A stretch of DNA of 47,606 nucleotides. Origin: an uncultured Ruminococcus sp. (GTDB taxonomy: Bacteria; Bacillota; Clostridia; Oscillospirales; Acutalibacteraceae). The stretch's first letter is position 1; each line of letters begins with the position of its first letter. The translations under genes were made by a program, and so were the position numbers. The notes under the pieces are model-generated. The model was not told the DNA's origin and did no database searches. It saw only the letters and a list, made by a program, of their open reading frames with translations. Shown here piece after piece: positions 38,473 to 47,606 of the stretch. The DNA lies in assembly GCA_902790475.1 (NCBI GenBank), contig CADASG010000016.1, positions 1 through 47,606 on the forward strand. Reading direction: 5' to 3'.

Positions 38473-40293
38473 ATGGCAGTCAGAGAAGATTTAAGAAATA
38501 TAGCCATTATAGCGCATGTTGACCACGGCAAAACCACCCTGGTCGATCAGCTGTTAAGGCAGAGCGGCGTTTTCAGGGCGAATGAGAACGTTGAGGACCG
38601 CGTTATGGATTCCAATGATTTGGAGCGTGAGAGAGGGATCACCATTCTGTCAAAGCCCACCGCGGTCATGTATAATGACATAAAGATCAATATCGTAGAC
38701 ACCCCGGGACACGCAGATTTCGGCGGCGAGGTCGAGCGTATTTTACAGATGGTTGACGGCGTAGTGCTGCTTGTAGACGCGTTTGAGGGCTGTATGCCCC
38801 AGACGAGGTTTGTGCTTAAAAAAGCCCTTGCGCTCGGCAAAAAGCCGCTGGTAGTGCTCAATAAGATCGACCGTCCCGGCGCACGTCCCGAGGAGGTCGT
38901 AGACGAAGTACTCGACCTCTTTATCGAGCTTGGAGCGGATGAGGATCAGCTTGAGTTCCCGGTTATCTACGCTTCCGCGCGCGACGGCTACGCGAGCGAG
39001 GATTACAACGAGACAGGCACAGATATGAAACCGCTGTTCGAGGCGATCGTCAATGAGATCCCTGCTCCCGAGGGCGATCTTGACGGCGGGCTCCAGATCC
39101 TTATCTCAAATATAGACGCCGACAACTTTGTCGGCAGGATCGGCGTGGGCAGAGTTGAGCGCGGCACTGTTAAAAACGGACAGGCTGTGACCCTTTGCCA
39201 TACCGACGGAAGCACCAAAAACGTGCGTATCGGCAAGCTCTACCGTTTTGAAGGCTTAAAGCGCGTGGAATGCGATGAAGCTAAGCTCGGCGATATAATC
39301 TGCGTCAGCGGTATCCAGGATATCAACATCGGCGAAACGATCTGCTCCAACGACTGCGTGGAGCCGCTTCCCTTTGTCAAGATCGACGAGCCGACCGTCA
39401 CCATGAACTTTATCGTAAACAACTCTCCGTTTGCGGGACGCGAGGGAAAATACGTTACCTCACGCAATATCCGCGACCGACTTTTCAAGGAGACAGAGAC
39501 CAACATCGCGCTGCGCGTGGAGGAGACCGACAGCGCCGATACCTTTAAAGTATCCGGCAGAGGCGAGCTGCACCTTTCTATCCTCATTGAGACCATGCGC
39601 CGTCAAAACTATGAGTTCCAGGTGTCCCGTCCCGAGGTCATCACCAAGAATATCGGCGGAAAGCTTCACGAGCCGATGGAGTATCTTATCATTGAGGTGC
39701 CCGATTCCTATGTCGGCGCGGTCATGGAAAAGCTCGGCTCGCGTAAGGCGGAGCTGATCAATATGGGTACCCGTGACGGCGGCGTGACTCATATCGAGTT
39801 TCGCATTCCCGCGAGAGGCTTGATGGGCTACCGCCCCGAATTCCTTACCGACACCAACGGCAACGGTATCATGAATCACGTCTTTGACGGCTACGAGCCG
39901 TGGAAGGGCGAGATCGTGACCCGTCACCAGGGTTCACTAATTGCCTTTGAAACAGGCGACACAGTCACCTACGGTCTGTACGCGGCTCAGGAAAGAGGCA
40001 GGCTCTTTATCGGCGCAGGTGTGCCCGTGTACGAGGGCATGATCGTCGGCGCAAGTCCCAAGGCGGAGGATATCACGGTAAACGTGTGCAAGAAAAAGCA
40101 CATCACCAATACCCGCGCTTCCGGCTCCGACGACGCGCTGAAGCTGACTCCGCCTACCGTGATGTCGCTTGAACAGTGCCTCGAGTTCATCGCCGACGAC
40201 GAGCTCGTTGAGGTCACTCCCGAAAGCATCCGTATGAGAAAACGTATCCTGTCCAAGGAACAGAGAATGAAGCAGGCTTTCCGTAAAAAATGA
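38473..40293 (+). CDS. typA: Ribosome-associated GTPase TypA/BipA
   Basis: A 606-residue translational GTPase. G1 AHVDHGKTTL, RERGITILSK, G3 DTPGHADFGGEVER and G4 NKIDRPGA are intact; EF-G-like domains and the BipA C-terminal domain (GVTHIEFRIPARGLMGYRPEF, KKKHITNTRASGSDDALKL) follow. It acts in 50S assembly and stress adaptation. AAGAGAG-type ribosome binding site. Its last four bases overlap the next gene. Confidence 0.97.
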   Translation: MAVREDLRNIAIIAHVDHGKTTLVDQLLRQSGVFRANENVEDRVMDSNDLERERGITILSKPTAVMYNDIKINIVDTPGHADFGGEVERILQMVDGVVLLVDAFEGCMPQTRFVLKKALALGKKPLVVLNKIDRPGARPEEVVDEVLDLFIELGADEDQLEFPVIYASARDGYASEDYNETGTDMKPLFEAIVNEIPAPEGDLDGGLQILISNIDADNFVGRIGVGRVERGTVKNGQAVTLCHTDGSTKNVRIGKLYRFEGLKRVECDEAKLGDIICVSGIQDINIGETICSNDCVEPLPFVKIDEPTVTMNFIVNNSPFAGREGKYVTSRNIRDRLFKETETNIALRVEETDSADTFKVSGRGELHLSILIETMRRQNYEFQVSRPEVITKNIGGKLHEPMEYLIIEVPDSYVGAVMEKLGSRKAELINMGTRDGGVTHIEFRIPARGLMGYRPEFLTDTNGNGIMNHVFDGYEPWKGEIVTRHQGSLIAFETGDTVTYGLYAAQERGRLFIGAGVPVYEGMIVGASPKAEDITVNVCKKKHITNTRASGSDDALKLTPPTVMSLEQCLEFIADDELVEVTPESIRMRKRILSKEQRMKQAFRKK

Positions 40294-41180
40294 GTTACGT
40301 GATACTTGATTTAGAGTGGAACAGCGCCTACAGCCATTCAAACCACTGTTTTATTAATGAAATAATTGAATTCGGCGCAGTGAAAACCGATGATGATTTT
40401 CGCATCACCGACACCTTTGACGCGCTGATAAAGCCTAAGATCAGCAAAAAGCTGACAGGCAGAGTCAAGAAGCTCACCAAGCTCACCAACGAGAAGCTGC
40501 GCGAGGACGGCGACACATTTCTAAACGTCACCCGTGAGTTCACGGAGTTTTTGGGCGACAGCGTCATGATGACATGGGGCACGACCGACCTTTTTACCCT
40601 TATGGAGAACTACCGCTACTATAAGCACGACAGGCATATCCCGTTTTTATCGCGCTACTGTGACGCTCAGGAGTACTGCGAAAAGGCGATGGGCAGATAC
40701 GACGAGGGAAACCAGATTGGCTTGGGCGCGTGCGCGGAGCTTTTAGGAGTTACATTCAGCGAAGAGGAACAGCACCGCGCGGATTCCGACGCTGCGTTAA
40801 GCTTAAAGTGCATTCTGAAATTCACCGATTCTTTCAGCATATATCCCTTTGTACGTCAGGCGGATTGTCAGGAGTTTTATGACCGCCTTCTGTTTAAAAA
40901 CTATTTCATAACAGACCTTCATTCTCCTGTGGTGGATCGCAGCCAAATGAAGTTTCGCTGCGATAAATGCGGCGATACGACCCGACGCGTAAAGCGCTGG
41001 CGCCTGCATAACAAGGGCTTTGTCTCTGATTTTTACTGCAAAAGCTGCGGACGAAAATTCAGCGGAAAGGTCTCCTTCAAGCAGAAGTACGACGAGGTAA
41101 AGGTCAACAAAAGGATATTTGAAATTTCCGAAAAGGAAAAATCAGACAAAAAAACCGACGCTCAGCCGCAGAATCAATGA
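40290..41180 (+). CDS. DnaQ-like 3'-5' exonuclease with C-terminal zinc ribbon
   Basis: A 296-residue protein. The exonuclease fold has ExoI YVILDLEWN (about 3-11, Asp-x-Glu), ExoII around residues 95-102 (WGTTDLFTLM), and ExoIII HRADSDA (about 162-168), a DEDDh pattern. The C-terminal part has CDKCGDTTRRVKRW ... YCKSCGRKF, a four-Cys zinc ribbon, then a charged tail. The ATG overlaps the typA stop (ATGA). It could process RNA or DNA; the ribbon suggests nucleic acid binding. Confidence 0.85.
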   Translation: MSYVILDLEWNSAYSHSNHCFINEIIEFGAVKTDDDFRITDTFDALIKPKISKKLTGRVKKLTKLTNEKLREDGDTFLNVTREFTEFLGDSVMMTWGTTDLFTLMENYRYYKHDRHIPFLSRYCDAQEYCEKAMGRYDEGNQIGLGACAELLGVTFSEEEQHRADSDAALSLKCILKFTDSFSIYPFVRQADCQEFYDRLLFKNYFITDLHSPVVDRSQMKFRCDKCGDTTRRVKRWRLHNKGFVSDFYCKSCGRKFSGKVSFKQKYDEVKVNKRIFEISEKEKSDKKTDAQPQNQ

Positions 41181-41193
41181 TCATAATTATCCG

Positions 41194-41221
41194 GTCCCAA
41201 AGATTGCTTTGGGACTTTTTT
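41194..41221 (+). terminator. Terminator after the exonuclease gene
   Basis: GTCCCAAAG (41194-41202), loop ATTG, CTTTGGGAC (41207-41215), T6. Confidence 0.93.
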
Positions 41222-41409
41222 ACTGACCGACCTGTTTTCGGAAACCATATCGGACTGTTTGAAGCGTTTCGCGTTGTTTTTCCGTTCCGTTCACAAAAGA
41301 AACAGTATTATTTTCCGTTTTTTCATTTTTATTTCATACAGTTTTCACTTTGGGGCATTATGATAATGACAACATCAAACAAAGCTAAACGCTTTAAGGA
41401 GGAAAAATC

Positions 41410-43017
41410 ATGGCTGACTACTATAAGGATTATAATGACCCTAATCAAAATGATGATTACGCACCATATAACGAGCAAATGAATGACGACAGTTACCGCG
41501 CCAATCAGGAAAGCTCCTATGAGTGGAACTCAGGCAGCGTGAACGGGGAATACAGACATTCTTACATCAACGGCAAAAATCAAAACGCTTCCCATAACCC
41601 CAACAACTACGACCGCGCTTATTCCAACGCGCATTCCGATTACGGTTACGGCGACAGCGCAGAGGAACCTGCTTATAACCCATACGGCGCTTACCGCACC
41701 GAGAGCTATGAGCCTTCATACGCCGGCTCTCAAACCGACGCGCACAAACGTAACGGAAAAAGCGCTAAGCCGAAAAAGGAAAGCAAGCCCGCTTCCAAAA
41801 AATTCGTCGCTGCTGCGATCGCGGTCACAATGATCGGATCAACGGCTTTGGGCTTCGGCGGCGGAGTTTTAGCTATGAACATGAACTCAAAGTCGGGCAG
41901 CGCTACAACGGCTACCTCGGCGGACGGCAATTTAAAAATCAATCAGATAGATTCCGGCAACTCAGCGAAAACCGTTGACAGTTCATCTACAGGCGGAGCT
42001 ACAACGACCTCTGATATCGTCAAAAAGACCGCGGACAGCGTTGTTGAGATCGCGACAGAGCAAACCAAAACAGGCACCTTCGCACGTCAGTATGTGCAAA
42101 AGGGCGCAGGCTCGGGCGTGATCATTTCAAATGAGGACGGAGTCGGCTATATCGTGACGAACCAGCATGTTATCGACGGCGCTGAGAACGTTACCGTTAC
42201 GCTTCGCGACGGCACGACCACCTACGACGCGGAAATCGTCGGCAGCGATAAGGACGCCGACGTTGCTCTTATTAAGATCAAGGCGGATAACCTGTCCACC
42301 GCGACCTTCGGAGACAGCTCAACACTGGCGGTCGGCGACTATGTTGTAGCGATCGGCAATCCGCTCGGTACTCTCGGCGGCACCGTTACCGACGGTATCA
42401 TAAGCGCACTTGCGCGTGAAGTGACCATCGAGGACAGAAACATGACCCTGCTCCAGACCAACGCGCAGATCAGCCCCGGCAACTCCGGCGGCGGACTCTT
42501 TAACGCGAACGGCGAGCTTATCGGCATCGTAAACGCCAAGGACAGCGCGACAGAGGTTGAAGGTATTGCCTTTGCGATCCCTGCAAACAAGGTTATCGAC
42601 GTTATCAAGGACCTCAAGGATTATGGCTATGTTAAGGGCAAGATCAGCCTCGGCGTGGAGGTCGAAAGCGTTTCAGCCGAAACCTCATTCTACTACGGAA
42701 TCAGCGGAACGGGCTGCTATGTCATTTCCGTCAATAACAATTCAAACGCTCAAAACGCAGGTATCATGCGCGGCGACCTTATCACCAAGGTCAACGGCAC
42801 CGAGGTTTCATCAAAGGCTGACATCGACAAGGTGCTCAAGGATGCAAAGGTGGGCGACAAGGTGACCCTTGAAGTGACCCGCAGCGGCCATACCAGTGAG
42901 ATATCTTACGCGCTGGAGGAATACACCCCCTCGGCACAACCCGAAAACAAGGATTCCGAAACTATCAGAGAGTATCAGGAAGATAACGACCTTTGGTCAA
43001 GACTGTTTAACTGGTAA
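41410..43017 (+). CDS. HtrA/DegP-like serine protease with PDZ domain
   Basis: A 535-residue membrane-anchored surface protease for misfolded protein control. A long cytosolic N terminus rich in Asn/Tyr/Ser (1-125) ends in KPKKESKPASKK, followed by one signal-anchor helix (about 134-158). The trypsin-like domain has His in TNQHVIDGA, Asp in DKDADVALIKI and Ser in SPGNSGGGLF. One PDZ domain follows (GCYVISVNNNSNAQNAGIMRGDLITKVNG). AGGAGG precedes the ATG. Type II topology places the protease outside. Confidence 0.95.
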   Translation: MADYYKDYNDPNQNDDYAPYNEQMNDDSYRANQESSYEWNSGSVNGEYRHSYINGKNQNASHNPNNYDRAYSNAHSDYGYGDSAEEPAYNPYGAYRTESYEPSYAGSQTDAHKRNGKSAKPKKESKPASKKFVAAAIAVTMIGSTALGFGGGVLAMNMNSKSGSATTATSADGNLKINQIDSGNSAKTVDSSSTGGATTTSDIVKKTADSVVEIATEQTKTGTFARQYVQKGAGSGVIISNEDGVGYIVTNQHVIDGAENVTVTLRDGTTTYDAEIVGSDKDADVALIKIKADNLSTATFGDSSTLAVGDYVVAIGNPLGTLGGTVTDGIISALAREVTIEDRNMTLLQTNAQISPGNSGGGLFNANGELIGIVNAKDSATEVEGIAFAIPANKVIDVIKDLKDYGYVKGKISLGVEVESVSAETSFYYGISGTGCYVISVNNNSNAQNAGIMRGDLITKVNGTEVSSKADIDKVLKDAKVGDKVTLEVTRSGHTSEISYALEEYTPSAQPENKDSETIREYQEDNDLWSRLFNW

Positions 43018-43060
43018 TAGTTCTCGATCCTTTCTCGATCCTTTTCATAATAAATTTTGA

Positions 43061-43097
43061 AAAAGCTCCCGGCGCTGATCCAGCGTCGGGAGCTTTT
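43061..43097. terminator. Bidirectional terminator between htrA and murC
   Basis: A stem of about 16 bases (AAAAGCTCCCGGCGCT at 43061-43076 with 43082-43097, one mismatch-type G-T) with T5 to the right and A4-5 to the left serves both convergent genes. Confidence 0.9.
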
Positions 43098-43109
43098 TCG
43101 GTATTTGGA

Positions 43110-44495
43110 TTATTGATTTTCCTCCATATATTGAAGCTGCTTTAAAATCATATTGGCGCACATATAGACGTTTCCGCCGCCCATAGTGAGGATTAGATCT
43201 CCCTCCTGCGCGTTTTTGCAAACATATTCGGTGATTTCCTCAAAGGTGTCCAGACAAACGGAATTCGGGACCTTTGCGCCCAAATCCGTAGAATAAATGT
43301 TGTAGGTGTTTGTTTCTCTGACAGGCAGGATCTCCGAGATGATCGCCGTGTCGGGGATTTGCAGAGCTTTGGCAAAATCGTCGAGAAGCATTGCCGTGCG
43401 TGAGAAGGTGTGGGGCTGGAACACCGCCCAAACCTTTCTGAAGCCCATGCTCATAGCGGCGTTAAGCGTCGCGGTCAGCTCAGTGGGATGGTGAGCAAAG
43501 TCGTCGGCGACAGTGATTCCGCAGGGAGTTCCCAGAATCTCAAAACGGCGGTGAACGCCGCCGAACTTGTGCAGGTTCTCGGATATTTCCTTGGCGGTCG
43601 CGCCCAAATAGTGAGCTGTGGCAGCCGCTGCAAGAGAGTTGTAAACGTTGTGTTTTCCGGGAACTATAAGCTTGACGGTCGTGATTTTCTCGCCTTTGTA
43701 AAGCAGATCATACTGCTCGTGAACACCCTTATCGGCGCTCATGTTCACTGCGCGGTAGTCGCAGCCTTCGCCGAATCCGAAGGTGATTTTTTCGATCTCG
43801 ACGTCCTTTACCGCGTCGAGGGTGTTTTCATCGTCGCCGTTGAGCACCAGCAGCCCCGTTGTCTGACAGGCAAACTGATGAAAGCTCTTTTTGATATTGT
43901 CTAAGTTTTTGAAGTAGTCCAGATGATCCGCGTCGATGTTCAGAATCACGGAGATAAATGGATTGAGCTCCAAAAACGTGTCTACATACTCGCACGCTTC
44001 GCAAACGATGATGTCGCTTTGTCCCACATAGCTGTTTCCGCCGATAAAGGGCAGCTTGCCGCCGATTATGGCTGACGGGTCAAAGCCGCTGCCGATCAGC
44101 AGCTGAGACAGCATTCCCGTGGTTGTAGTCTTACCGTGCGTACCTGCGATGGCAATGCTGCGCTTGTAGCGCCTTGTGACAACGCCGAGCATCACGCTGC
44201 GTTCGATGCAGGGGATACCCTGCTCTGCGGCTGCCTTGCGCTCGGGATTATCTTCCTTGACAGCCGCCGAATACACAACCAGCTCCGCGCCGTTGATGTT
44301 TTCAGCCGCGTGTCCCATATAAATCGGAATACCGTAGCTTCTCATTTTGTCGAGAGTTTCGCCCTCGTTCATGTCTGAGCCGCTAACTTCAAAGCCCTCG
44401 CTGATCATAATTTCGGCGATCGGACACATACCGCTGCCGCCGATACCGATAAAGTGAATCCGTTTGATGTCATTTAAAAGCTTGTCGTAGTTCAT
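43110..44495 (-). CDS. murC: UDP-N-acetylmuramate-L-alanine ligase
   Basis: A 461-residue Mur ligase adding the first residue of the peptidoglycan stem peptide. RIHFIGIGGSGMCPIAEI (N-terminal nucleotide-fold, about 12-29), GTHGKTTTTGML (P-loop, about 110) and DFAHHPTEL are diagnostic. The ATG at 44495 (MNYDKLLND) is preferred, with GGGG seven bases upstream; the frame stays open to 44822 but that part has no Mur similarity and would overlap the divergent gene. Confidence 0.96.
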   Translation of the reverse strand: MNYDKLLNDIKRIHFIGIGGSGMCPIAEIMISEGFEVSGSDMNEGETLDKMRSYGIPIYMGHAAENINGAELVVYSAAVKEDNPERKAAAEQGIPCIERSVMLGVVTRRYKRSIAIAGTHGKTTTTGMLSQLLIGSGFDPSAIIGGKLPFIGGNSYVGQSDIIVCEACEYVDTFLELNPFISVILNIDADHLDYFKNLDNIKKSFHQFACQTTGLLVLNGDDENTLDAVKDVEIEKITFGFGEGCDYRAVNMSADKGVHEQYDLLYKGEKITTVKLIVPGKHNVYNSLAAAATAHYLGATAKEISENLHKFGGVHRRFEILGTPCGITVADDFAHHPTELTATLNAAMSMGFRKVWAVFQPHTFSRTAMLLDDFAKALQIPDTAIISEILPVRETNTYNIYSTDLGAKVPNSVCLDTFEEITEYVCKNAQEGDLILTMGGGNVYMCANMILKQLQYMEENQ

Positions 44496-44620
44496 TGTCA
44501 AACCCCACATTCCTTCAACCGTATTATGATATGCATTTTTCATGCTTATGTTACTATTATAAACGCAACGGGAGAAAAAATAAATACCAAAAGTGAATTT
44601 TCGGTATTTTTTATATTTTC

Positions 44621-44649
44621 TTGCCAAATGAGCGCGTAAATGATAAAAT
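44621..44649 (+). promoter_or_regulatory. Promoter of the RlmD-type methyltransferase
   Basis: -35 TTGCCA at 44621-44626, 17-base spacer, -10 TAAAAT at 44644-44649. Just upstream is an inverted repeat AAATACC (44582-44588) / GGTATTT (44603-44609) of unknown role. Confidence 0.7.
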
Positions 44650-44676
44650 AATAACAGAAATGGGGTAGAAGCAGCA

Positions 44677-46041
44677 ATGAAAAAGAACGATATAATCAGG
44701 CTCACCATTACCTCCGCAACGGCGGAGGGCAGCGGAGTCGGCAAAACGGAAGATAATATGGCGGTATTTGTTCCGATGTCTGCGGTTGGCGACGAGCTGT
44801 CCGTCAGGATAGTCAAGGTCAAAAAGACCTATGCCTTCGGAAAAATCGAGGAGATCATCTCTCCGTCGGATTCTCGGATATCCCCGGACTGTCCATATTT
44901 TTCAAAATGCGGCGGCTGCGTATGGAGGCATATCAGCTATGAAAACGAGCTGGAGGTCAAGGCTCAAAAGGTGCGCGACGCGGTGGAGCGAATCGGCGGC
45001 ATACATACGGTTTTTCAGCCGATCATGGGCAGTGAGAAAAACAACCGTTACCGCAACAAGGCGCAGCTTCCGCTCGGACGCGCCAAGGATAGAAGATTGC
45101 TGATGGGCTTTTACGCCTTCCACAGCCACAGGATCATCGACTGTGACGACTGTGCTTTGCAGCCGGAGGTGTTTCGGACTGTGATGGAGGTCACTCGTTC
45201 ATTCGTTCAAAAAACCGGTGCAGACATATACGACGAAGCTACAGGCAAGGGAAGGCTGCGGCATTTGTACATACGCTTGGGCGAGGTTACAGATGAGCTG
45301 ATGGTTTGCTATGTGATAAACGGAAACGGCTTAAAGCAGGAGGATCTGCTGATAAAAATGCTGAGAGAAGCCCTGCCAAACCTCAAAACTGTTGTTTTTA
45401 ATTCCAACAGAGAAAAAACAAACGTTATTCTCGGGCGAAAAAACCGCGTAGCATATGGAAACGGAGTTATTTCCGACATGCTCTGCGGACTGCGGTTCAA
45501 GATATCGCCGTTTTCCTTTTGGCAGATCAACCGCTCTCAGGCTGAGCGCCTGTATGAAAAAGCGCGTGAATACGCGAACTTGAAGGGTGACGAGGTGCTG
45601 CTCGACCTTTACTGCGGCACGGGGACCATAGGGCTTTCCATGGCGCGTGATTGCGGCAAACTGATCGGTGTGGAGATCATTGAGGACGCAGTGAGGGACG
45701 CGGAGGAAAACGCCGCGATCAACGGTGTAGAAAACGCGCGTTTCATTTGTGCCGACGCCTCCGAGGCAGCCGAACAGCTCCGCAATGAAGGCGTAAGACC
45801 GGACGTGGTGATTCTCGACCCTCCGCGCAAGGGCTGCGGAGAAGCTTTGGTCAAGACGATCCGCGGAATGGCTCCGCACAGGGTGGTCTACGTGTCCTGC
45901 GATCCTGCCACTCTCGCACGCGACCTAAAATACTTTGACGAAAACGGCTACCAAACCGAAGAAGTGACCCCCTGCGACATGTTCCCCCGCACCGCCCACG
46001 TTGAGACGGTTGTCCTTTTACGTCGGAAAAATGCCCGGTGA
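44677..46041 (+). CDS. rlmD: 23S rRNA (uracil-5)-methyltransferase, RlmD/RumA family
   Basis: A 454-residue m5U methyltransferase. TRAM domain at about 1-60; Fe-S cysteines in CPYFSKCGGC and CDDC; SAM domain with LDLYCGTGTIGLSMA (about 308-322), the DPPRKGC motif and the catalytic Cys in YVSCDPATLARD. GGGGTAG precedes the ATG. The frame stops at 46041, but a further domain usually fused to such proteins continues in the +1 frame after an A5 run at 46027-46031, so this gene may have lost its C-terminal extension by a one-base indel. Which uridine is modified cannot be told from sequence. Confidence 0.93.
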   Translation: MKKNDIIRLTITSATAEGSGVGKTEDNMAVFVPMSAVGDELSVRIVKVKKTYAFGKIEEIISPSDSRISPDCPYFSKCGGCVWRHISYENELEVKAQKVRDAVERIGGIHTVFQPIMGSEKNNRYRNKAQLPLGRAKDRRLLMGFYAFHSHRIIDCDDCALQPEVFRTVMEVTRSFVQKTGADIYDEATGKGRLRHLYIRLGEVTDELMVCYVINGNGLKQEDLLIKMLREALPNLKTVVFNSNREKTNVILGRKNRVAYGNGVISDMLCGLRFKISPFSFWQINRSQAERLYEKAREYANLKGDEVLLDLYCGTGTIGLSMARDCGKLIGVEIIEDAVRDAEENAAINGVENARFICADASEAAEQLRNEGVRPDVVILDPPRKGCGEALVKTIRGMAPHRVVYVSCDPATLARDLKYFDENGYQTEEVTPCDMFPRTAHVETVVLLRRKNAR

Positions 46042-46309
46042 TAAAATAGAGGTCGACTTGGATTTGGACGAGCTTGACATCACCTCTGCGGAGTCAAAGG
46101 CGACTTATCAGGAAATCAAGGATTATGTGATGAAGGAATACGGCTTCAAGGTTCCAACGTTATATATCTCACAGGTCAAACGACAGTGCGGTATCATCGA
46201 GCGAGAGAATTATAATCACTCTCGCAAAGAGAATCCGCATACCCCGCAATGCCCGAAAGATAAGGAAGCTGCGATCCGCGCTGCGCTGGAGCATTTCGGA
46301 ATGATATAA
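46031..46309 (+). pseudogene. Detached C-terminal domain of the RlmD-type protein
   Basis: A 92-codon frame beginning at ATG 46031, in the +1 frame relative to the methyltransferase and overlapping its end. It contains LDLDELDITSAESKATYQEIKDYV, VPTLYISQVKRQCGI, ENYN and AIRAALEHFGMI, a domain I know as a C-terminal extension of clostridial RumA-like proteins. Removing one A from AAAAA at 46027-46031 would fuse VVLLRRK directly to MPGDKIEVD, restoring one protein. It has no good ribosome binding site of its own, so it is either a true frameshift, a slippage product or a sequence error. Confidence 0.65.
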
Positions 46310-46319
46310 GATAATAGCA

Positions 46320-46352
46320 CCGACGAAGTATTTGTTTGCTTCGTCGGCTTGT
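46320..46352 (+). terminator. Terminator after the methyltransferase region
   Basis: ACCGACGAAG pairs with CTTCGTCGG about ten bases downstream and runs into CTTGTTATTT. Confidence 0.7.
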
Positions 46353-46541
46353 TATTTATATTCTGAAAGGTTTCTTGAATAAAGTTGGTAATTCAAATCA
46401 ATATTTGTTCAAAAAAGAGTATAATTATTTGTAAATTTTTTTATTTAAGGATTATTTAATAATTTCTCCGCTATACTTGATTTACAAGGTTCACAAAAGC
46501 GGATTTTGTGATACAATAATAGGCAGAAAAGGAGAAGGCGT

Positions 46542-47606
46542 ATGTTTTTTGATATTTTGAAGCGTGACCTAAAACGCAAAAAGACAATGAACGTTATCGT
46601 ACTGTTGTTTGTGATATTGTCGGTGATGTTTATTTCTTCAAGCATGATGAATCTGACAGCGGTGACAGGGTCGCTCGACAGCTTTTTTGACAAAGCCGGA
46701 GTCGGCGACTATACTGTTTTTGAGCGAAGCGGAGGAACCGTAAAGGTTGCCGACGCGGTCAAGAACGCCGAGGGCGTGACGGATTTTAAGCAGGAGGAAT
46801 GTATTTTTCTCTCGGGACACAAGTTCGTCGGACGCGCAAAGGAAAAGGACAGCCAGAACGCTAACACCAGTATGGTGTGCTGTCTGTCTCATCAAATACA
46901 AAGGTACTTTGACGGCAGCGATAATGAGATCACCGAGGTTGCCGACGGCGAGGCGTATGTCCGTCAGTCCGTTCTTGATAACAGTAATGCCAAGATAGGC
47001 GACAAGGTCGAGCTTACCGTAGCGGATGTCACCCGCACCTTTACGGTCAAGGACACGCTCAAGGACGCGGTGCTCGGATCGAGTATGATGGGCAACCCTA
47101 GGTTTTTGATCTCTGAAAATGATTACAAGGCTTTTGAAAAAGCCGAACCTCTCGAGCCGTATCTGTTTTATCTCAGCTTCATTGATACCAACGACATTCC
47201 CGCGCTTGAAAAAGCATTGAACGATTGCGACTACTTATATTTTGGAAATGGTCATCGCCGGGGTTCTGCTCGTGGTCAGCATTGCGCTGATTTTGATTGC
47301 GGTCGTAATCTTGCGCTTTACTATCAGTTTTACGCTCAGCGAGGAATATCGACAAATCGGCATAATGAAGGCGATCGGTATTCCCGACGGAAAGATCCGC
47401 TCGTTGTATCTGGTGAAATATCTGGCGATTTCCGTTTTAGGCGCAACCATCGGTTTGACACTGTCATTCCCGTTCGGCAGTATGCTGCTTAAAATGGTAT
47501 CGCAGAGCATCGTGATGGAGAACGGCAACAGCCTTTTGCTGGGAATTATTTGCGCGGCGGCGGTCGTGTGTATTATCGTGCTGTTTTGTTATCTCAGCAC
47601 GCGCAA
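46542..47606 (+). pseudogene. FtsX-like ABC transporter permease, frameshifted and cut by the window end
   Basis: The first frame (about 46542-47240) gives a permease start: a basic N terminus, a membrane helix (VIVLLFVILSVMFISSSMM) and an extracellular MacB-PCD-like domain. Near 47235 the frame loses sense (GNGHRRGSARGQ). A different frame then encodes a clear FtsX segment: YILEMVIAGVLLVVSIALIL, EEYRQIGIMKAIGIPDGKIRSLYLVKYL and onward to the window edge. The spacing is also shorter than I expect between these parts, so an internal deletion with frameshift is likely. AAGGAGAAGG precedes the ATG; the partner ATPase would lie outside the window. Confidence 0.75.

Noticed and set aside
44496-44822. 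Upstream extension of the murC frame by 109 codons
   Set aside because: It lacks Mur similarity, overlaps the divergent methyltransferase gene and its promoter, and a ribosome binding site with ATG at 44495 gives a normal-length MurC.
1-47606. CRISPR arrays, tRNA and rRNA genes, phage genes
   Set aside because: No regularly spaced direct repeats, no tRNA-like GTTC-loop structures and no rRNA or phage structural genes were recognised while reading both strands by eye.

Overview
This is a chromosomal segment of a low-to-mid GC anaerobic Firmicute, most likely a Ruminococcus-like member of the Oscillospiraceae. The evidence is a CotH-family protein ending in a type I dockerin (a cellulosome or amylosome hallmark), two secreted CBM21-like starch/glycogen-binding proteins, a Rex repressor, a reverse rubrerythrin, clostridial-style promoters (TTGACA-17-TATAAT) and strong GGAGG ribosome binding sites. 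I saw no rRNA, tRNA, CRISPR array or prophage.

Region 1 (1-8740) is a sulfur and thiol metabolism block. It holds cysK, a divergent Rrf2-type regulator with three cysteines, a LysR regulator, an O-acetylhomoserine sulfhydrylase (metY) with a possible leader peptide, and a tightly coupled four-gene operon: class I glutamate-cysteine ligase, class II glutamine amidotransferase, a second unrelated glutamate-cysteine ligase (GCS2/EgtA type) and serine O-acetyltransferase. No glutathione synthetase is present. Four promoters share a related TAC-N7-GTA site, suggesting one regulon. At the extreme left edge the first 11 codons of another gene, perhaps a transposase, lie behind a hairpin that buries its ribosome binding site.

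Region 2 (8750-13780) has a CBM21-like secreted protein and then a ferrous iron uptake locus on the minus strand: DtxR-family regulator, two FeoA proteins, FeoB with a large acidic extracellular loop, and a FeoB-associated Cys-rich peptide. Three TTAG-N6-CTAA sites lie in its intergenic regions.

Region 3 (13800-22190) holds two HAD phosphatases, a peptide deformylase, a lipoprotein alpha/beta hydrolase, the second CBM21-like paralog, a lysylphosphatidylglycerol-synthase-type membrane protein, a CBS protein, a zinc-ribbon membrane protein and the CotH-dockerin protein.

Region 4 (22200-27300) has thioredoxin, and then a compact unit of ketoacyl synthase, acyl-AMP ligase and hotdog thioesterase divergent from a LysR regulator, followed by a TM2-domain protein.

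Region 5 (27300-35060) contains two families of small fold-back repeats, two very short genes (a 58-residue membrane protein and a 31-residue CxxC protein), rubrerythrin, an amidase, an LUD protein, two rRNA methyltransferases, pyrophosphatase, an HPr-kinase-like protein and Rex.

Region 6 (35060-47606) is mostly housekeeping: icd, acn, typA, an exonuclease, an HtrA protease, murC and an RlmD-type methyltransferase whose C-terminal domain is split off by one base in an A run. It ends in a frameshifted FtsX-like ABC permease cut by the window edge.

The thiol operon is the best candidate for an undescribed pathway. The two repeat families and the two very short genes are the next best.
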